Of a stretch of 64,000 nucleotides of DNA, positions 52,864 through 61,349 are shown one piece after another. The stretch lies in contig NZ_CP050296.1 of the NCBI RefSeq assembly GCF_014189455.1, forward strand, positions 310,001 through 374,000. Direction: 5' to 3'. The position numbers and the translations under genes were made by a program. This DNA comes from Mesorhizobium huakuii (lineage in GTDB: Bacteria > Pseudomonadota > Alphaproteobacteria > Rhizobiales > Rhizobiaceae). The first letter of the stretch is position 1. Each line of letters opens with the position of its first letter. The notes beneath the pieces were generated by a model. It saw nothing but the letters and a program-made list of their open reading frames with translations, had not been told where the DNA came from and ran no database searches.

Positions 52864-53850
52864 ATGAAGCGATTTTTTCTCGGTGTTGCCACGGTTGCCG
52901 GCCTGTTCCTCGCATCCTCCCAAGCCTGGTCGGCCGACAAGCTGCTCAACGCCTCCTATGACGTCGGCCGCGAACTGTTCGTCCAGGTCAACAAGGCTTT
53001 CGTCGCCGGGCATCCGGGTGTGAGCGTCGACCAGTCTCATGCCGGCACCTCGGCGCAGGCGCGCGCCATCGCCGAGGGCCTCGGCGCCGATGTCGTCACT
53101 TTCAACCAGGTCACCGACATCGATTTCCTGGTCAAGAAAGGGTTCGTCTCCGCCGACTGGCAGAAGGACTTTCCCAACAACGCCTCGCCCTTCTATTCGC
53201 TGCCTTCGTTCCTTGTCCGCGCCGGCAATCCCAAGCACATCAAGGACTGGAACGATCTGGTGCGCGACGACGTGCAGGTGATCTTCCCCAACCCGAAAAC
53301 CTCGGGCAATGCGCGCTACACCTATCTGGCCGCCACCGCCTACGCCAAGGAAGCCTTCAAGGGCGATGACGCCAAGGTGAAGGAGTTCATCACCAAGCTG
53401 TTCAACAATGTGCCGATCTTCGACACCGGCGGTCGCGCCGCGACCACCACCTTCGTGCAGCGCGAGATCGGCGACGTGCTGATCACCTTCGAATCCGAGA
53501 CGCGCGGCATCCGCAAGGAGTATGGCGACAACAAGTTCGAGCAGGTCACGCCCTCGGTCAGCCTGCTCGCCGAATTCCCGGTGGCGATCGTCGACAAGGT
53601 CGCCGACGAGCACGGCACGCGCGCTCTGGCCAAGACCTATCTCGATTTCCTCTACACGCCCGAAGGCCAGGACATCCTCGCCCAGAACGGCAACCGGGTG
53701 CGCGACGCAGCCGTCGCCGCCAAATACAAGGCTGACTTCCCGGACGTGCGTCTGCTGACGGTGGAAGATGTCTTCGGCGGCTGGGACAAGATCCAGAAAG
53801 AGCATTTCGCCGCCGGCGGCCTGCTCGACCAGGCCTATGGCAGCCGCTGA
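52864..53850 (+). CDS. sbp: Sulfate ABC transporter substrate-binding protein (intact copy)
   Basis: A 328-residue periplasmic binding protein with a signal peptide (MKRFFLGVATVAGLFLASSQAWSA). Family segments are LLNASYDVGRELFVQVNKAF, DQSHAGTSAQARAIAEGLGADVVTFNQ, PNPKTSGNARYTYLAATAYA and TTTFVQREIGDVLITFESE. It is a diverged paralogue of the frameshifted protein at 47909; the comparison also shows where that frame breaks. GGAG lies before ATG 52864. It is separated from cysTWA by the toxin-antitoxin pair and ends at a strong terminator. It can probably serve the same permease. Confidence 0.94.
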   Translation: MKRFFLGVATVAGLFLASSQAWSADKLLNASYDVGRELFVQVNKAFVAGHPGVSVDQSHAGTSAQARAIAEGLGADVVTFNQVTDIDFLVKKGFVSADWQKDFPNNASPFYSLPSFLVRAGNPKHIKDWNDLVRDDVQVIFPNPKTSGNARYTYLAATAYAKEAFKGDDAKVKEFITKLFNNVPIFDTGGRAATTTFVQREIGDVLITFESETRGIRKEYGDNKFEQVTPSVSLLAEFPVAIVDKVADEHGTRALAKTYLDFLYTPEGQDILAQNGNRVRDAAVAAKYKADFPDVRLLTVEDVFGGWDKIQKEHFAAGGLLDQAYGSR

Positions 53851-53880
53851 CGGCTACAGCATACAAAGAACGGGTAAGGG

Positions 53881-53914
53881 AAAGCCGGCTATGAGCCGGC
53901 TTTCTTCGTTTTTG
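53881..53914 (+). terminator. Rho-independent terminator after the intact sbp gene
   Basis: A perfect 10-bp stem aaagccggct / agccggcttt with loop atg is followed by cttcgttttt. It lies 30 bp past the sbp stop codon and has the expected T tract. Confidence 0.85.
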
Positions 53915-54100
53915 CCATCGGCCATGACAAATACGGCGCTATCCCCGCAAAACGTTACAAAGAATCAACGCGTTTGTGCCTAACGTGCCATTTGGCGTCT
54001 TGTTTTCGCGAAATGCCATGGCGCGGCGAAACCGTCATTATTTGCACACAAACAGCCGCCAGATGCGGGGTGGTTGGGGCTTCAACGGGTTGACTCGGGC

Positions 54101-54549
54101 ATGCTGACAAAAAAGGCAAATACGGCCTCAAGGCCCTCGTGCATCTGTCTGGCCTACCGGCGGGCCAATTGGCCTTCGTCAACGACATCGCCGTCGCCAA
54201 CAACATCCCGAAGAAATTCCTCGATGCCATCCTCGGCGAATTGCGCAATGCCGGCTTCGTCCTGAGCCGCAAGGGCAAGGAAGGCGGCTATCGGCTCGCC
54301 CGCCCGGCCTCCGAGATCAAGATCGGCCATGTCGTGCGCGTGCTGGACGGGCCGCTGGCGCCGATACCCTGTGCCAGCCGCACGCAGTACCAGCGCTGCG
54401 AGGATTGCGACGAGGCGACCTGTCAGGTCCGGCACATGATGCTGGAAGTGCGCCAGGCGATCGCCGAGGTGCTGGATAACAGAAGCCTCGCCGCCATGCG
54501 CGATGCCGACAACGACGATTTTCCGGTCGAGTTGTCGTCGCAAATCTGA
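54101..54549 (+). pseudogene. Rrf2-family regulator, frameshifted at the N-terminus
   Basis: An Rrf2-type regulator of about 149 residues when repaired. The DNA-binding part reads FVNDIAVANNIPKKFLDAILGELRNAGFVLSRKGKEGGYRLARP. The cluster-binding-like segment CASRTQYQRCEDCDEATCQV has several cysteines. The expected start MLTKKGKYGLKALVHLSG is in place from ATG 54101, but a run of A is six (54109-54114) instead of seven, so the frame breaks after MLTKK. Internal starts would lack the first helix. It follows the sulfate-transport genes, and Rrf2 proteins of the CymR/IscR type regulate sulfur or Fe-S metabolism, so control of this locus is plausible. Confidence 0.85.
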
Positions 54550-54631
54550 GCCTCTGCGTGGCGCTCGGCGTCGCAAGGTTGCACGGTCCATGCCAACGCA
54601 GTAAAGCGGTCTTGGACAACAGGCTGGACCG

Positions 54632-55762
54632 ATGAGGCTGTCGTGGTTCGCAAAATCCCGCAACCACAAGCCGCCATCCGCGGCCACCTTCCGCAGTGAA
54701 ATCATCGCCGACATTCTCGTTCCGGAACGGGCAGAGGATGTACGCTTCTTCAGCCGCAAAATCGTCCACCCCGGCAGGGTGCGCCGGTTCTCGAACCAGG
54801 ACCTGCGCGAAAGCCTGCTGGCCGCCTTCTATCTTGTGGTCGCGGCTTCGGTTCCGGTGCGCTGGTGGGCGTCGATCTGCGATCGGATGTCCAGGCTTCG
54901 CCTGAAACGCCATATGCGCAAGCAATTTCCTGGCTACGCTGCCGCGACGCGCGCAGTGCTTGGCGGCAGCATCGACGCGCGCAAGCTGTTCGAGGCATTG
55001 CTCGCGGCGCGCCACCGCCGTCGGCTGCAGCTTGCCGCACACCTCGCCGGCTTCCGATGGGCCCCGACAATCCGGCTGGAGGGACAGGAGGAATTGCAGG
55101 CTGCCTTGCAGCACGGCCACGGCGCCATCGTCTGGTGCGACCAGTTCACCTCGCAGACCATCATCGGCAAGCGCGCCCTGCACGAGGCGGGCATCGAGGC
55201 ACATCAGGTGAGTGTCAATTCCCACGGCGTCTCGGAATCGATGTTCGGCCTGCGTTTCCTGAACCCACCGCTGGTCAAGGTCGAGAACCGCTACCTCAAG
55301 AGCCGCATCGTCTTCGAGCGCGACGACGCCTATCAGGTCACCATCCGCATTCAGAAGATCCTGAAGCGCAATGGCGTGGTGCTGATGACCAACACCATCC
55401 ATGCAGGCTCGACCTTTACCGAGGTCGCGATCGGCGAAAGCGGCTGGACGCATCTTGCGTCGGCGCCAGCGAATTTCGCCGCAAGGGGCAGAGCGGCGCT
55501 CTTTGCCATGTCGACCTTCGAGACCGTTCCCTTCCGCGAATACCGGGCCGTCATCAGCCCGGAATTGTTGCCGGCTGAAGCGGAGACGGGATGGGATGGC
55601 GCCAAGGACATGGTGCTGCAGGCACGCTATATCCTGCTCAAGCGCGACCGGCTGCTCGAGGCGCTGAAACTGTTTCCCGAACAGATGCTGATCTGGTCCA
55701 GCAGTCGAAGGCTGACGGAAGCCTCGGACCATACGATGACAGGCGACGATACCGGCTCATGA
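54632..55762 (+). CDS. LpxL/HtrB-like lysophospholipid acyltransferase family protein
   Basis: A 376-residue protein resembling the late acyltransferases of lipid A biosynthesis. A hydrophobic segment (LLAAFYLVVAASVPVRWW, residues about 64-81) is followed by a domain with HGHGAIVWCDQFTSQT in place of the usual HxxxxD/E box, then HQVSVNSHGVSES, NGVVLMTNTIHAGSTFTEVAIG and LFAMSTFETVPF. The histidine-acid spacing is atypical, so activity as a lipid A acyltransferase is uncertain. It stands alone and its end overlaps the convergent gluconokinase gene by six bases. Other roles in surface-lipid assembly are possible. Confidence 0.7.
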   Translation: MRLSWFAKSRNHKPPSAATFRSEIIADILVPERAEDVRFFSRKIVHPGRVRRFSNQDLRESLLAAFYLVVAASVPVRWWASICDRMSRLRLKRHMRKQFPGYAAATRAVLGGSIDARKLFEALLAARHRRRLQLAAHLAGFRWAPTIRLEGQEELQAALQHGHGAIVWCDQFTSQTIIGKRALHEAGIEAHQVSVNSHGVSESMFGLRFLNPPLVKVENRYLKSRIVFERDDAYQVTIRIQKILKRNGVVLMTNTIHAGSTFTEVAIGESGWTHLASAPANFAARGRAALFAMSTFETVPFREYRAVISPELLPAEAETGWDGAKDMVLQARYILLKRDRLLEALKLFPEQMLIWSSSRRLTEASDHTMTGDDTGS

Positions 55763-56305
55763 CCTGGCCAGCCGCCGGATCGCGTCGGCAATGGCATCGG
55801 CAACCGGACGCGTCGCATCGATTGTCAGGGCCCGCTCATCCCTTCCTGGCGGCTCCAGGATGGCGAACTGGCTGTCAACCAGGCTTGCCGGCATGAAATG
55901 GCCCTTGCGGCTGGCGACCCGCTCACGCGCCGTCGCTGGGTCGATCTCCAGATAGAGGAAGACGATGTCAGGGCAAAAACCGCGCAGGCGTTCGCGATAG
56001 CTGCGCTTCAGCGCCGAGCAGGCCGCGACCACGCCCTGTCCTTCGCCAACCGATGCCGCGATGCGCTCGCCGATCGCATCGAGCCAACCCATCCGCAACT
56101 GGTCGGTGAGCGGCTCGCCGCTCGCCATGCGGGCGACATTCTCGGGCGGGTGGAGCCGGTCGCCTTCGATGAAGACGGCGCCCATAGCAGCCGCCAGCGC
56201 GATGCCGACGGCGGACTTGCCGCAGCCGGCGACGCCCATCACCACAATGGCCGGAGGCACTGAGCCGGGAGCGCCTGTCGGCGCCTGTACTGCTTCTTCG
56301 TCCAC
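55757..56305 (-). CDS. gntK: Gluconokinase
   Basis: A 182-residue kinase phosphorylating gluconate to 6-phosphogluconate. The P-loop is VVMGVAGCGKSAVG (residues about 21-34). Family motifs EGDRLHPPENVARMASGEPLTDQLRMGWL and RKGHFMPASLVDSQFAILEPP are all present. The likely start is GTG 56305, two bases after the permease stop, because the first strand precedes the in-frame ATG at 56239. It is last in the sugar ABC transporter operon, suggesting that gluconate or a sugar yielding it is imported. A frame continuing upstream to 57049 overlaps the permease and is rejected. Confidence 0.92.
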   Translation of the reverse strand: MDEEAVQAPTGAPGSVPPAIVVMGVAGCGKSAVGIALAAAMGAVFIEGDRLHPPENVARMASGEPLTDQLRMGWLDAIGERIAASVGEGQGVVAACSALKRSYRERLRGFCPDIVFLYLEIDPATARERVASRKGHFMPASLVDSQFAILEPPGRDERALTIDATRPVADAIADAIRRLARS

Positions 56306-56307
56306 AG

Positions 56308-57321
56308 TCAGCGGCTTGCCGGCGCGCGGCCGTAGAGCAGCAGCATGGCGACGATGACAACGCCATAGATGATCTGCCGCCCCGCCTCCGGCATCTGCAT
56401 GACCGACAGGATGGATTGCAGCAGCGTGATCAGGATGACACCGGCGACGGTGCCGAGATAGGAGCCGCGCCCGCCGAGGATTGAGGTGCCGCCGAGCACC
56501 ACGGCGGCGATGGACGGCAAGAGATAGGCATCGCCCATCGACTGCGCCGCCTTCGAGGCATAGCCGGCCAGAAGCACGCCCCCAAAGGCCGAGAGCCCGC
56601 CGGAGACGGCAAAGGCGATCATCACCACACGTCTTGTGTCGATGCCGGAGAGATAGGCGGCGCGCTCGCGGTTGCCGATGCCGTAGACGGTGCGGCCGAA
56701 ACCGGTGCGGGTCAGCACGAACACCATTGCCGCGCCGATCAGGGCCCAGATGATGACGGCGTTGGGCACGCCGGGAATAGCAAAACCGGTGGCGAGGTAG
56801 CGCATGGCGCCAGTGGCCGAATCCTGCGGGGAGAAGCCGCCGGTGTAGACCACCATCAGCCCTTGCGCGACGGCATTGGTGGCGAGCGTGATGATCATCG
56901 AGGGAATGCGCAGATAGGCGACGCCGATGCCGTTGACGATGCCGATCAGCACGCCGCAGAAGATGCCGAACGGGATAGCCAACACCACCCCGGCCGGACC
57001 GTAAGCGGCCGCCGCGCAGGCCATCATCGCGCCGGCCGCCACCGACCATGGCACCGACAGATCGATCTGGCCGAGCAGCACGACCAGCATCATGCCGGTG
57101 GCGACGACACCGAGGAACGAGGCGACCTTGAGCTGCTGCAGCAGATACTCAGGCGACAGGAAGCTTCTGGAATAGAGGCTGCCGAGGAACAGCAACAGCA
57201 CGATGCAGGCGAATGCGGTCAGCACCGCCGGGTCGGCGCGGCGGATGAATTTCGGCATGCGGCCGGCAATGCCGCCGTCGCTCTTCCCAACAATCGGCGT
57301 CGTTTCGCTCACAGGAACCAC
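56308..57321 (-). CDS. Sugar ABC transporter permease (RbsC-like), second
   Basis: A 337-residue inner-membrane permease of the RbsC/AraH family with about eight to ten membrane segments. The EAA-like region is GFGRTVYGIGNRERAAYLSGIDTRRVVMIAFAVSGGLSAFGGVLL, followed by YLLPSIAAVVLGGTSILGGRGSYLGTVAGVILITLL. It overlaps the upstream permease by 13 bases and is followed by gluconokinase two bases after its stop. Two permeases in one importer resemble the YtfT/YjfF arrangement. Confidence 0.92.
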   Translation of the reverse strand: MVPVSETTPIVGKSDGGIAGRMPKFIRRADPAVLTAFACIVLLLFLGSLYSRSFLSPEYLLQQLKVASFLGVVATGMMLVVLLGQIDLSVPWSVAAGAMMACAAAAYGPAGVVLAIPFGIFCGVLIGIVNGIGVAYLRIPSMIITLATNAVAQGLMVVYTGGFSPQDSATGAMRYLATGFAIPGVPNAVIIWALIGAAMVFVLTRTGFGRTVYGIGNRERAAYLSGIDTRRVVMIAFAVSGGLSAFGGVLLAGYASKAAQSMGDAYLLPSIAAVVLGGTSILGGRGSYLGTVAGVILITLLQSILSVMQMPEAGRQIIYGVVIVAMLLLYGRAPASR

Positions 57322-58289
57322 TCCAGCCGGTTGCGGACCCGAAACAGGGCGAAGGCGCCGAGGCTGACCGCGACCAGCAGGATAACGCCCTGGAACAGCG
57401 GCTGCCAGAGCGGATCGAAGTCGAACACGAACAGCAGGTCGCCAATGGTGCGGAAGGCGAGCGCGCCGAAGATGGCGCCGATGGCGCTGCCCTTGCCGCC
57501 AAACAGCGAGACACCGCCCAGCACCACGGCGGCGATCGAAAACAGCGTGTAGGCGTTGCCGCTGGCATAGGCCGCGTCGCCCGTATAGGTGAAGAAGGTG
57601 AGGAACAGCCCGCCGATCGCCGCCAGCAGCCCGGCCAGCGTGTAGGCGGCGAATTTGCCGCGCCTGATCGGAACGCCCGACATATAAGCCGCCGTCTCCG
57701 ACGACCCCGCCGCGTAGGCAGCCCGGCCGAGCACCGAGCGGCTGAACGGCACCCAGATCACCAGCACGATGGCGAGCAGCACGACGAGGCTCGCCGGCAC
57801 CACATCGAAGACGCGGCCGGTCATCGCGTCGGCCAGATCCTCATTGACCGAACCGCCCGGGAAGGGCCGCAGCAAAAGGCCGATGCCGTAATAGACGGCC
57901 CCGGTGGCGATGGTGGCGACGATCGGCTGCAGCCGGCCGTAGATGACGATGGCGCCGTTGATGGCGCCGCAGAGAAGACCGACCGCCAGCACGGCGATGA
58001 CGCCGAGCGTCGTCTGCATCGGCGTGCCCACCACCAGCCAGGAGGCCAGGCAGTTGGTGAGGAGAAAAATCATGCCGACGGACAGGTCGATGCCGGCGGT
58101 GATCACCACCAGCGTCTGTGCCATGGCGACGAAGGCGAGCAGCACGCCCTTGTTCGCCGCCGTTTGCACCACATTGGCGGTGAAGCCGGCCGGATGGTTC
58201 GAGGTGTAGATGACGAACATGACGATGAAGATGCCGAGCGCCAGCAGCGTTCCGCGCTGCTCGGCCAGCCAATAGCGCCAATCCTTCAC
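57309..58289 (-). CDS. Sugar ABC transporter permease (RbsC-like), first
   Basis: A 326-residue permease of the same family, paired with the next gene. Typical segments are TLVVITAGIDLSVGMIFLLTNCLASWLVVG, GRAAYAAGSSETAAYMSGVPIRRGKFAAYTLAGLLAAIGGLFLTFFTY and YTLFSIAAVVLGGVSLFGGKGSAIGAIFGALAF. Its ends overlap the ATPase gene by four bases and the second permease by 13, so the operon is tightly packed. Confidence 0.92.
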   Translation of the reverse strand: MKDWRYWLAEQRGTLLALGIFIVMFVIYTSNHPAGFTANVVQTAANKGVLLAFVAMAQTLVVITAGIDLSVGMIFLLTNCLASWLVVGTPMQTTLGVIAVLAVGLLCGAINGAIVIYGRLQPIVATIATGAVYYGIGLLLRPFPGGSVNEDLADAMTGRVFDVVPASLVVLLAIVLVIWVPFSRSVLGRAAYAAGSSETAAYMSGVPIRRGKFAAYTLAGLLAAIGGLFLTFFTYTGDAAYASGNAYTLFSIAAVVLGGVSLFGGKGSAIGAIFGALAFRTIGDLLFVFDFDPLWQPLFQGVILLVAVSLGAFALFRVRNRLEWFL

Positions 58290-59833
58290 GCGTCTGCTCC
58301 CAGGCCCACCGGGCTCTCCTCGCCATGGATGTTGAGCGCGCTTGATATCAGCGCCCGCTCGGTGATCTCGGTGCCGACCAGCTCGCGCTTGACGGCGCCG
58401 TCATAGAGCACCAGCACGCGGTCGCAGCAACCGATCAACTCGTCATAGTCGGTTGAATAGAACAGGATCGCCGCACCGGCATCCGCCAGCTTGCGCATCA
58501 GTTGGTAGAGTTCCTGCTTGGTGCCGACATCGATGCCGCGCGTCGGATCGTTGAGCAAGATGATGCGCGGCTGGCGCATCAGCCATTTGGCGATCACCAC
58601 CTTCTGCTGGTTGCCGCCCGACAGTGCGCCGACCGGAATGTCGAGACCCGCCGTCTTGATGGCCAGCAGGCCGACCATGTCGTCGATCAGCCGCTGTTCG
58701 GCGGCGCGGTCGATGATGCCGCCTTTGGACAGCCGGTCGAGCGCGGCGAAGGACAGGTTTTCGCGCACCGTCATCGGCAGCATCAACCCTTCGGTCTTGC
58801 GGTCCTCCGGGATCAGCGCCATGCCGATGTCATCATGCCGCGCCTTAGAGGGACTGCTGATCGTCACCGGCTTGCCATCGATCAGCACCTCGCCGGAAAG
58901 GCCGCGCAGCACGCCGAAGAAAGCGAGCAGCAATTCGCGCTGTCCCTGGCCGTCGAGACCGCCGAGGCCGACCACCTCGCCCGCCCTGACGGTCAGCGAG
59001 ATGTTGTCCAGCCGGTCGGTCCACGAGAGCTTGCGGGCTTCAAGCCTGGGTGCGGCTGTCGCTGGCACGGCCGCCGGCTTGGGCGGGAAGATGTGGCTGT
59101 ATTCGCGGCCGATCATCAGCTCGACCACCTCATTGTCGCTCTTCGAGCCGGCCTTGTAGCTGGCGACGTTGCGGCCGTTGCGGAACACCGTGCACTGATC
59201 GGCAAGCTCGGCGATCTCGTTCATGCGATGCGAGATGTAGAGCAGTGCCAGTCCTTCCCTGCGCAACCGCTTCAGCACACCAAAAATGTTCGAGACATCC
59301 GCCGCGGTGAGCGCGGACGTCGCCTCGTCGAGAATAAGGATACGCGGCTTTCTGGCCAGCGCCTTGGCGATCTCAACCATCTGCCGGCGCGACAAGGGCA
59401 AGTCCTTGACCAACGCCAGCGGGTGGATGTCGCCCGCGCCCGCGCGGGCAAGCGCTTCCTCCGCGATGCGGCGCTGCGCCTTGCGGTCGATCATGCCGAA
59501 GCGTTTGGGCGGGTCTGATATGACGATGTTATCGGCGACGCTGAGTTCGGGAACCAGCGACAGTTCCTGGAAGATGCAGACGATGCCTGCCTTGTTGGAG
59601 GCAGCCGGCGAAGCGAAGGTCACCTCGCGGCCATCCAGCATCATGCGGCCTTCGTCGGCCGCGACGACGCCCGCCATCACCTTGATCAGCGTCGATTTGC
59701 CGGCGCCGTTTTCGCCAAGGATGGCGTGAATGCTGCCGGACGTGACGACAAGCTCCGCCTTTTCCAGCGCCCGCACGCCACCGTAGCGCTTGGATATGCC
59801 TTCCATCTGGAAGAGCGGAACCGCAGCGTCCAT
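58286..59833 (-). CDS. Sugar ABC transporter ATP-binding protein (RbsA-like, double domain)
   Basis: A 515-residue ATPase with two ABC domains. The first has GENGAGKST near residue 40, LSRRQMVEIAKAL and ILDEATSALT. The second is degenerate in Walker A (GLGGLDGQGQREL) as in RbsA-type proteins, but retains LSGGNQQKVVIAKWL and ILLNDPTRGIDVG. It would energise the two RbsC-like permeases. Its start lies 81 bp after the binding-protein stop, and a strong hairpin lies in that gap. Confidence 0.93.
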   Translation of the reverse strand: MDAAVPLFQMEGISKRYGGVRALEKAELVVTSGSIHAILGENGAGKSTLIKVMAGVVAADEGRMMLDGREVTFASPAASNKAGIVCIFQELSLVPELSVADNIVISDPPKRFGMIDRKAQRRIAEEALARAGAGDIHPLALVKDLPLSRRQMVEIAKALARKPRILILDEATSALTAADVSNIFGVLKRLRREGLALLYISHRMNEIAELADQCTVFRNGRNVASYKAGSKSDNEVVELMIGREYSHIFPPKPAAVPATAAPRLEARKLSWTDRLDNISLTVRAGEVVGLGGLDGQGQRELLLAFFGVLRGLSGEVLIDGKPVTISSPSKARHDDIGMALIPEDRKTEGLMLPMTVRENLSFAALDRLSKGGIIDRAAEQRLIDDMVGLLAIKTAGLDIPVGALSGGNQQKVVIAKWLMRQPRIILLNDPTRGIDVGTKQELYQLMRKLADAGAAILFYSTDYDELIGCCDRVLVLYDGAVKRELVGTEITERALISSALNIHGEESPVGLGADA

Positions 59834-59876
59834 AGGCCCTCCCGAGGCACTTTGACGACCAGAGATATCGAGTGGC

Positions 59877-59906
59877 CGGCGCCGTGGGGGATCCCACGGC
59901 GCCGGG
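59877..59906 (-). terminator. Strong hairpin after the sugar-binding protein gene
   Basis: A perfect 13-bp GC-rich stem ccggcgccgtggg / cccacggcgccgg with loop ggat lies 8 bp past the binding-protein stop. It separates that gene from the ATPase gene of the same operon and probably stabilises or partly terminates the transcript. No T tract follows. Confidence 0.7.
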
Positions 59907-59914
59907 AGTGCAGC

Positions 59915-61042
59915 CTACTGGTCCGCCTTGGTCTGCCCCATGATTTCCTGCGCGGTGAAATTGATGCCGCAGGTCGGGAAGGAATTACCGACGAAGAAAT
60001 TGTCGGACTGGTCGGGGAAGAAATCCTGACCGGCCTTGAAGTTCGGATCCTCGACGATCGCCAGCGGCAGCTTGACCGACTGCGGGACGACATTGCCTTC
60101 AAGCGCTGCGATCGCCGTCTTGATGGCAACCGCCACCTGCGCCGGGCCGGTACCGGCTGACGAGCATTTCAACCCATCGGCCGCGTGGGCCGCGCAGAAC
60201 TTGCGGAAGCCGTTCTCGGTCTCGCCGCCGAATGGCACGAACGGATGCTTGGCATCGATCATCGCCTGCACGATGCCGGTGTCACCGCCTTGTCCGGTGA
60301 CGCCGTCGAAGGGGCCGTTGGTGGCGATCGCATCGGCCGAAGCCTTTTGCGCAACCCCGTCGTCCCACTTGCCGACGACCTCGGTGACCGCCCATTTCTT
60401 GCCGGACGCATCGAGAACTTCGTGGATGCCGTTGTGGCGGTCTGTGTCGACCGATGTGCCGGCAACGCCGCGCACCTCGAGCACCTTGCCGCCATTCGGC
60501 ACATGGGTGACCAGCCACTTACCCCACAGCTCGCCAAGACCCTTCTGGTCGACATTGACGTTGATGGCGTCCTTGGTGTCGAGAATGTTGTCGAAGGCAA
60601 CCAGCACGACGCCGGCTTCCTTGGCGCGCTTGATCACCGGCCCGAAGGCGGTCGGGTTCTGCGCGTTGACGACGATGGCATCATAGCCGGAATCAATGAA
60701 GTTGTTGATCGCCGAAATCTGCGCCGGCACGTCTTCGCCGGTCGAGACGACCTTGAATTCCTTCAGCTTCGCCGCGACATCCTTCTGCGCCGCATAGGCC
60801 TTCGCGGTCTGCACCATCTGGATACGCCAGGTGTTGGCGATGTAGCCGTTGGCGAGCGCAATGCGGTATGGGCCCGCCTTCTTGGGGAACTTGAAGAACA
60901 GCGTGTCCGCGGCCCAGGGTGCGAAGCAATCCGGCTCGGCAGCCGGGCCCTTGACAATTTCAGGGCCTGCGGCAATCGCCGACGAGCTCAACATGACGAA
61001 TGCAGTGGCGGCAACGATGCCACCAACAAGTGACTTGATCAT
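59915..61042 (-). CDS. Sugar ABC transporter substrate-binding protein
   Basis: A 375-residue periplasmic binding protein of the RbsB/type I fold. The signal peptide ends at SSAIAAG. Family segments include RIALANGYIANTWRIQMVQTAKAYA, NNFIDSGYDAIVVNAQNPTAFGPVIKRAKEAGVVLVAFDN and HPFVPFGGETENGFRKF, with cysteines near residues 38, 283, 293 and 362. GGAGGA before ATG 61042 fixes the start. It is first in the operon ATPase, permease, permease, gluconokinase, with a LacI-type regulator upstream. The ligand is probably a sugar or sugar acid linked to gluconate. Confidence 0.92.
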   Translation of the reverse strand: MIKSLVGGIVAATAFVMLSSSAIAAGPEIVKGPAAEPDCFAPWAADTLFFKFPKKAGPYRIALANGYIANTWRIQMVQTAKAYAAQKDVAAKLKEFKVVSTGEDVPAQISAINNFIDSGYDAIVVNAQNPTAFGPVIKRAKEAGVVLVAFDNILDTKDAINVNVDQKGLGELWGKWLVTHVPNGGKVLEVRGVAGTSVDTDRHNGIHEVLDASGKKWAVTEVVGKWDDGVAQKASADAIATNGPFDGVTGQGGDTGIVQAMIDAKHPFVPFGGETENGFRKFCAAHAADGLKCSSAGTGPAQVAVAIKTAIAALEGNVVPQSVKLPLAIVEDPNFKAGQDFFPDQSDNFFVGNSFPTCGINFTAQEIMGQTKADQ

Positions 61043-61211
61043 CGATAGTCCTCCCGATTGCAGTTCTGATTGTCGGTTCAGTTTTGTGGAATTTCCGCGT
61101 TTCTGGGCGGCTCCTCCGCCTTGCCCAGTCACGTCTGCCAGGTGCCGAAGACCTCCGCGATCCCTCCCCTTGCCGCTCCCCTTCAGCCGGGTGAAATCTA
61201 TCATATTATCC

Positions 61212-61252
61212 ATAATAAACAAGCTTGAGCTGTTGCTTATGTATAATAAACA
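61212..61252. promoter_or_regulatory. Direct repeat ATAATAAACA x2 in the sugar operon promoter region
   Basis: The decamer ataataaaca occurs at 61212-61221 and 61243-61252, 31 bp (about three helix turns) apart, in an AT-rich patch of an otherwise GC-rich 307-bp gap (61043-61349). It may be a regulator site or include promoter -10 regions. No gene is seen in the gap. Confidence 0.4.
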
Positions 61253-61289
61253 GACCTAGCGCATAAATGGCGATACCCGCGCCGCGAAA

Positions 61290-61305
61290 ATGGTAGCGCT
61301 ACCAT
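61290..61305. promoter_or_regulatory. LacI-type operator ATGGTAGCGCTACCAT
   Basis: A perfect 16-bp palindrome with a central CG, the hallmark of LacI/GalR-family operators, lies between the LacI-family gene (stop 61350) and the sugar-transport operon (start 61042). It is upstream of the transport genes and probably represses them in the absence of the inducer. Confidence 0.8.
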
Positions 61306-61349
61306 GACGTTGTGTAAAGCGCCATTTACAAGCCTTCTCGAAGGCGTGT

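Noticed and set aside
56306..57049. Long upstream extension of the gluconokinase frame
   Set aside because: It overlaps the permease gene in another frame and has no conserved content; the kinase domain begins after 56305.
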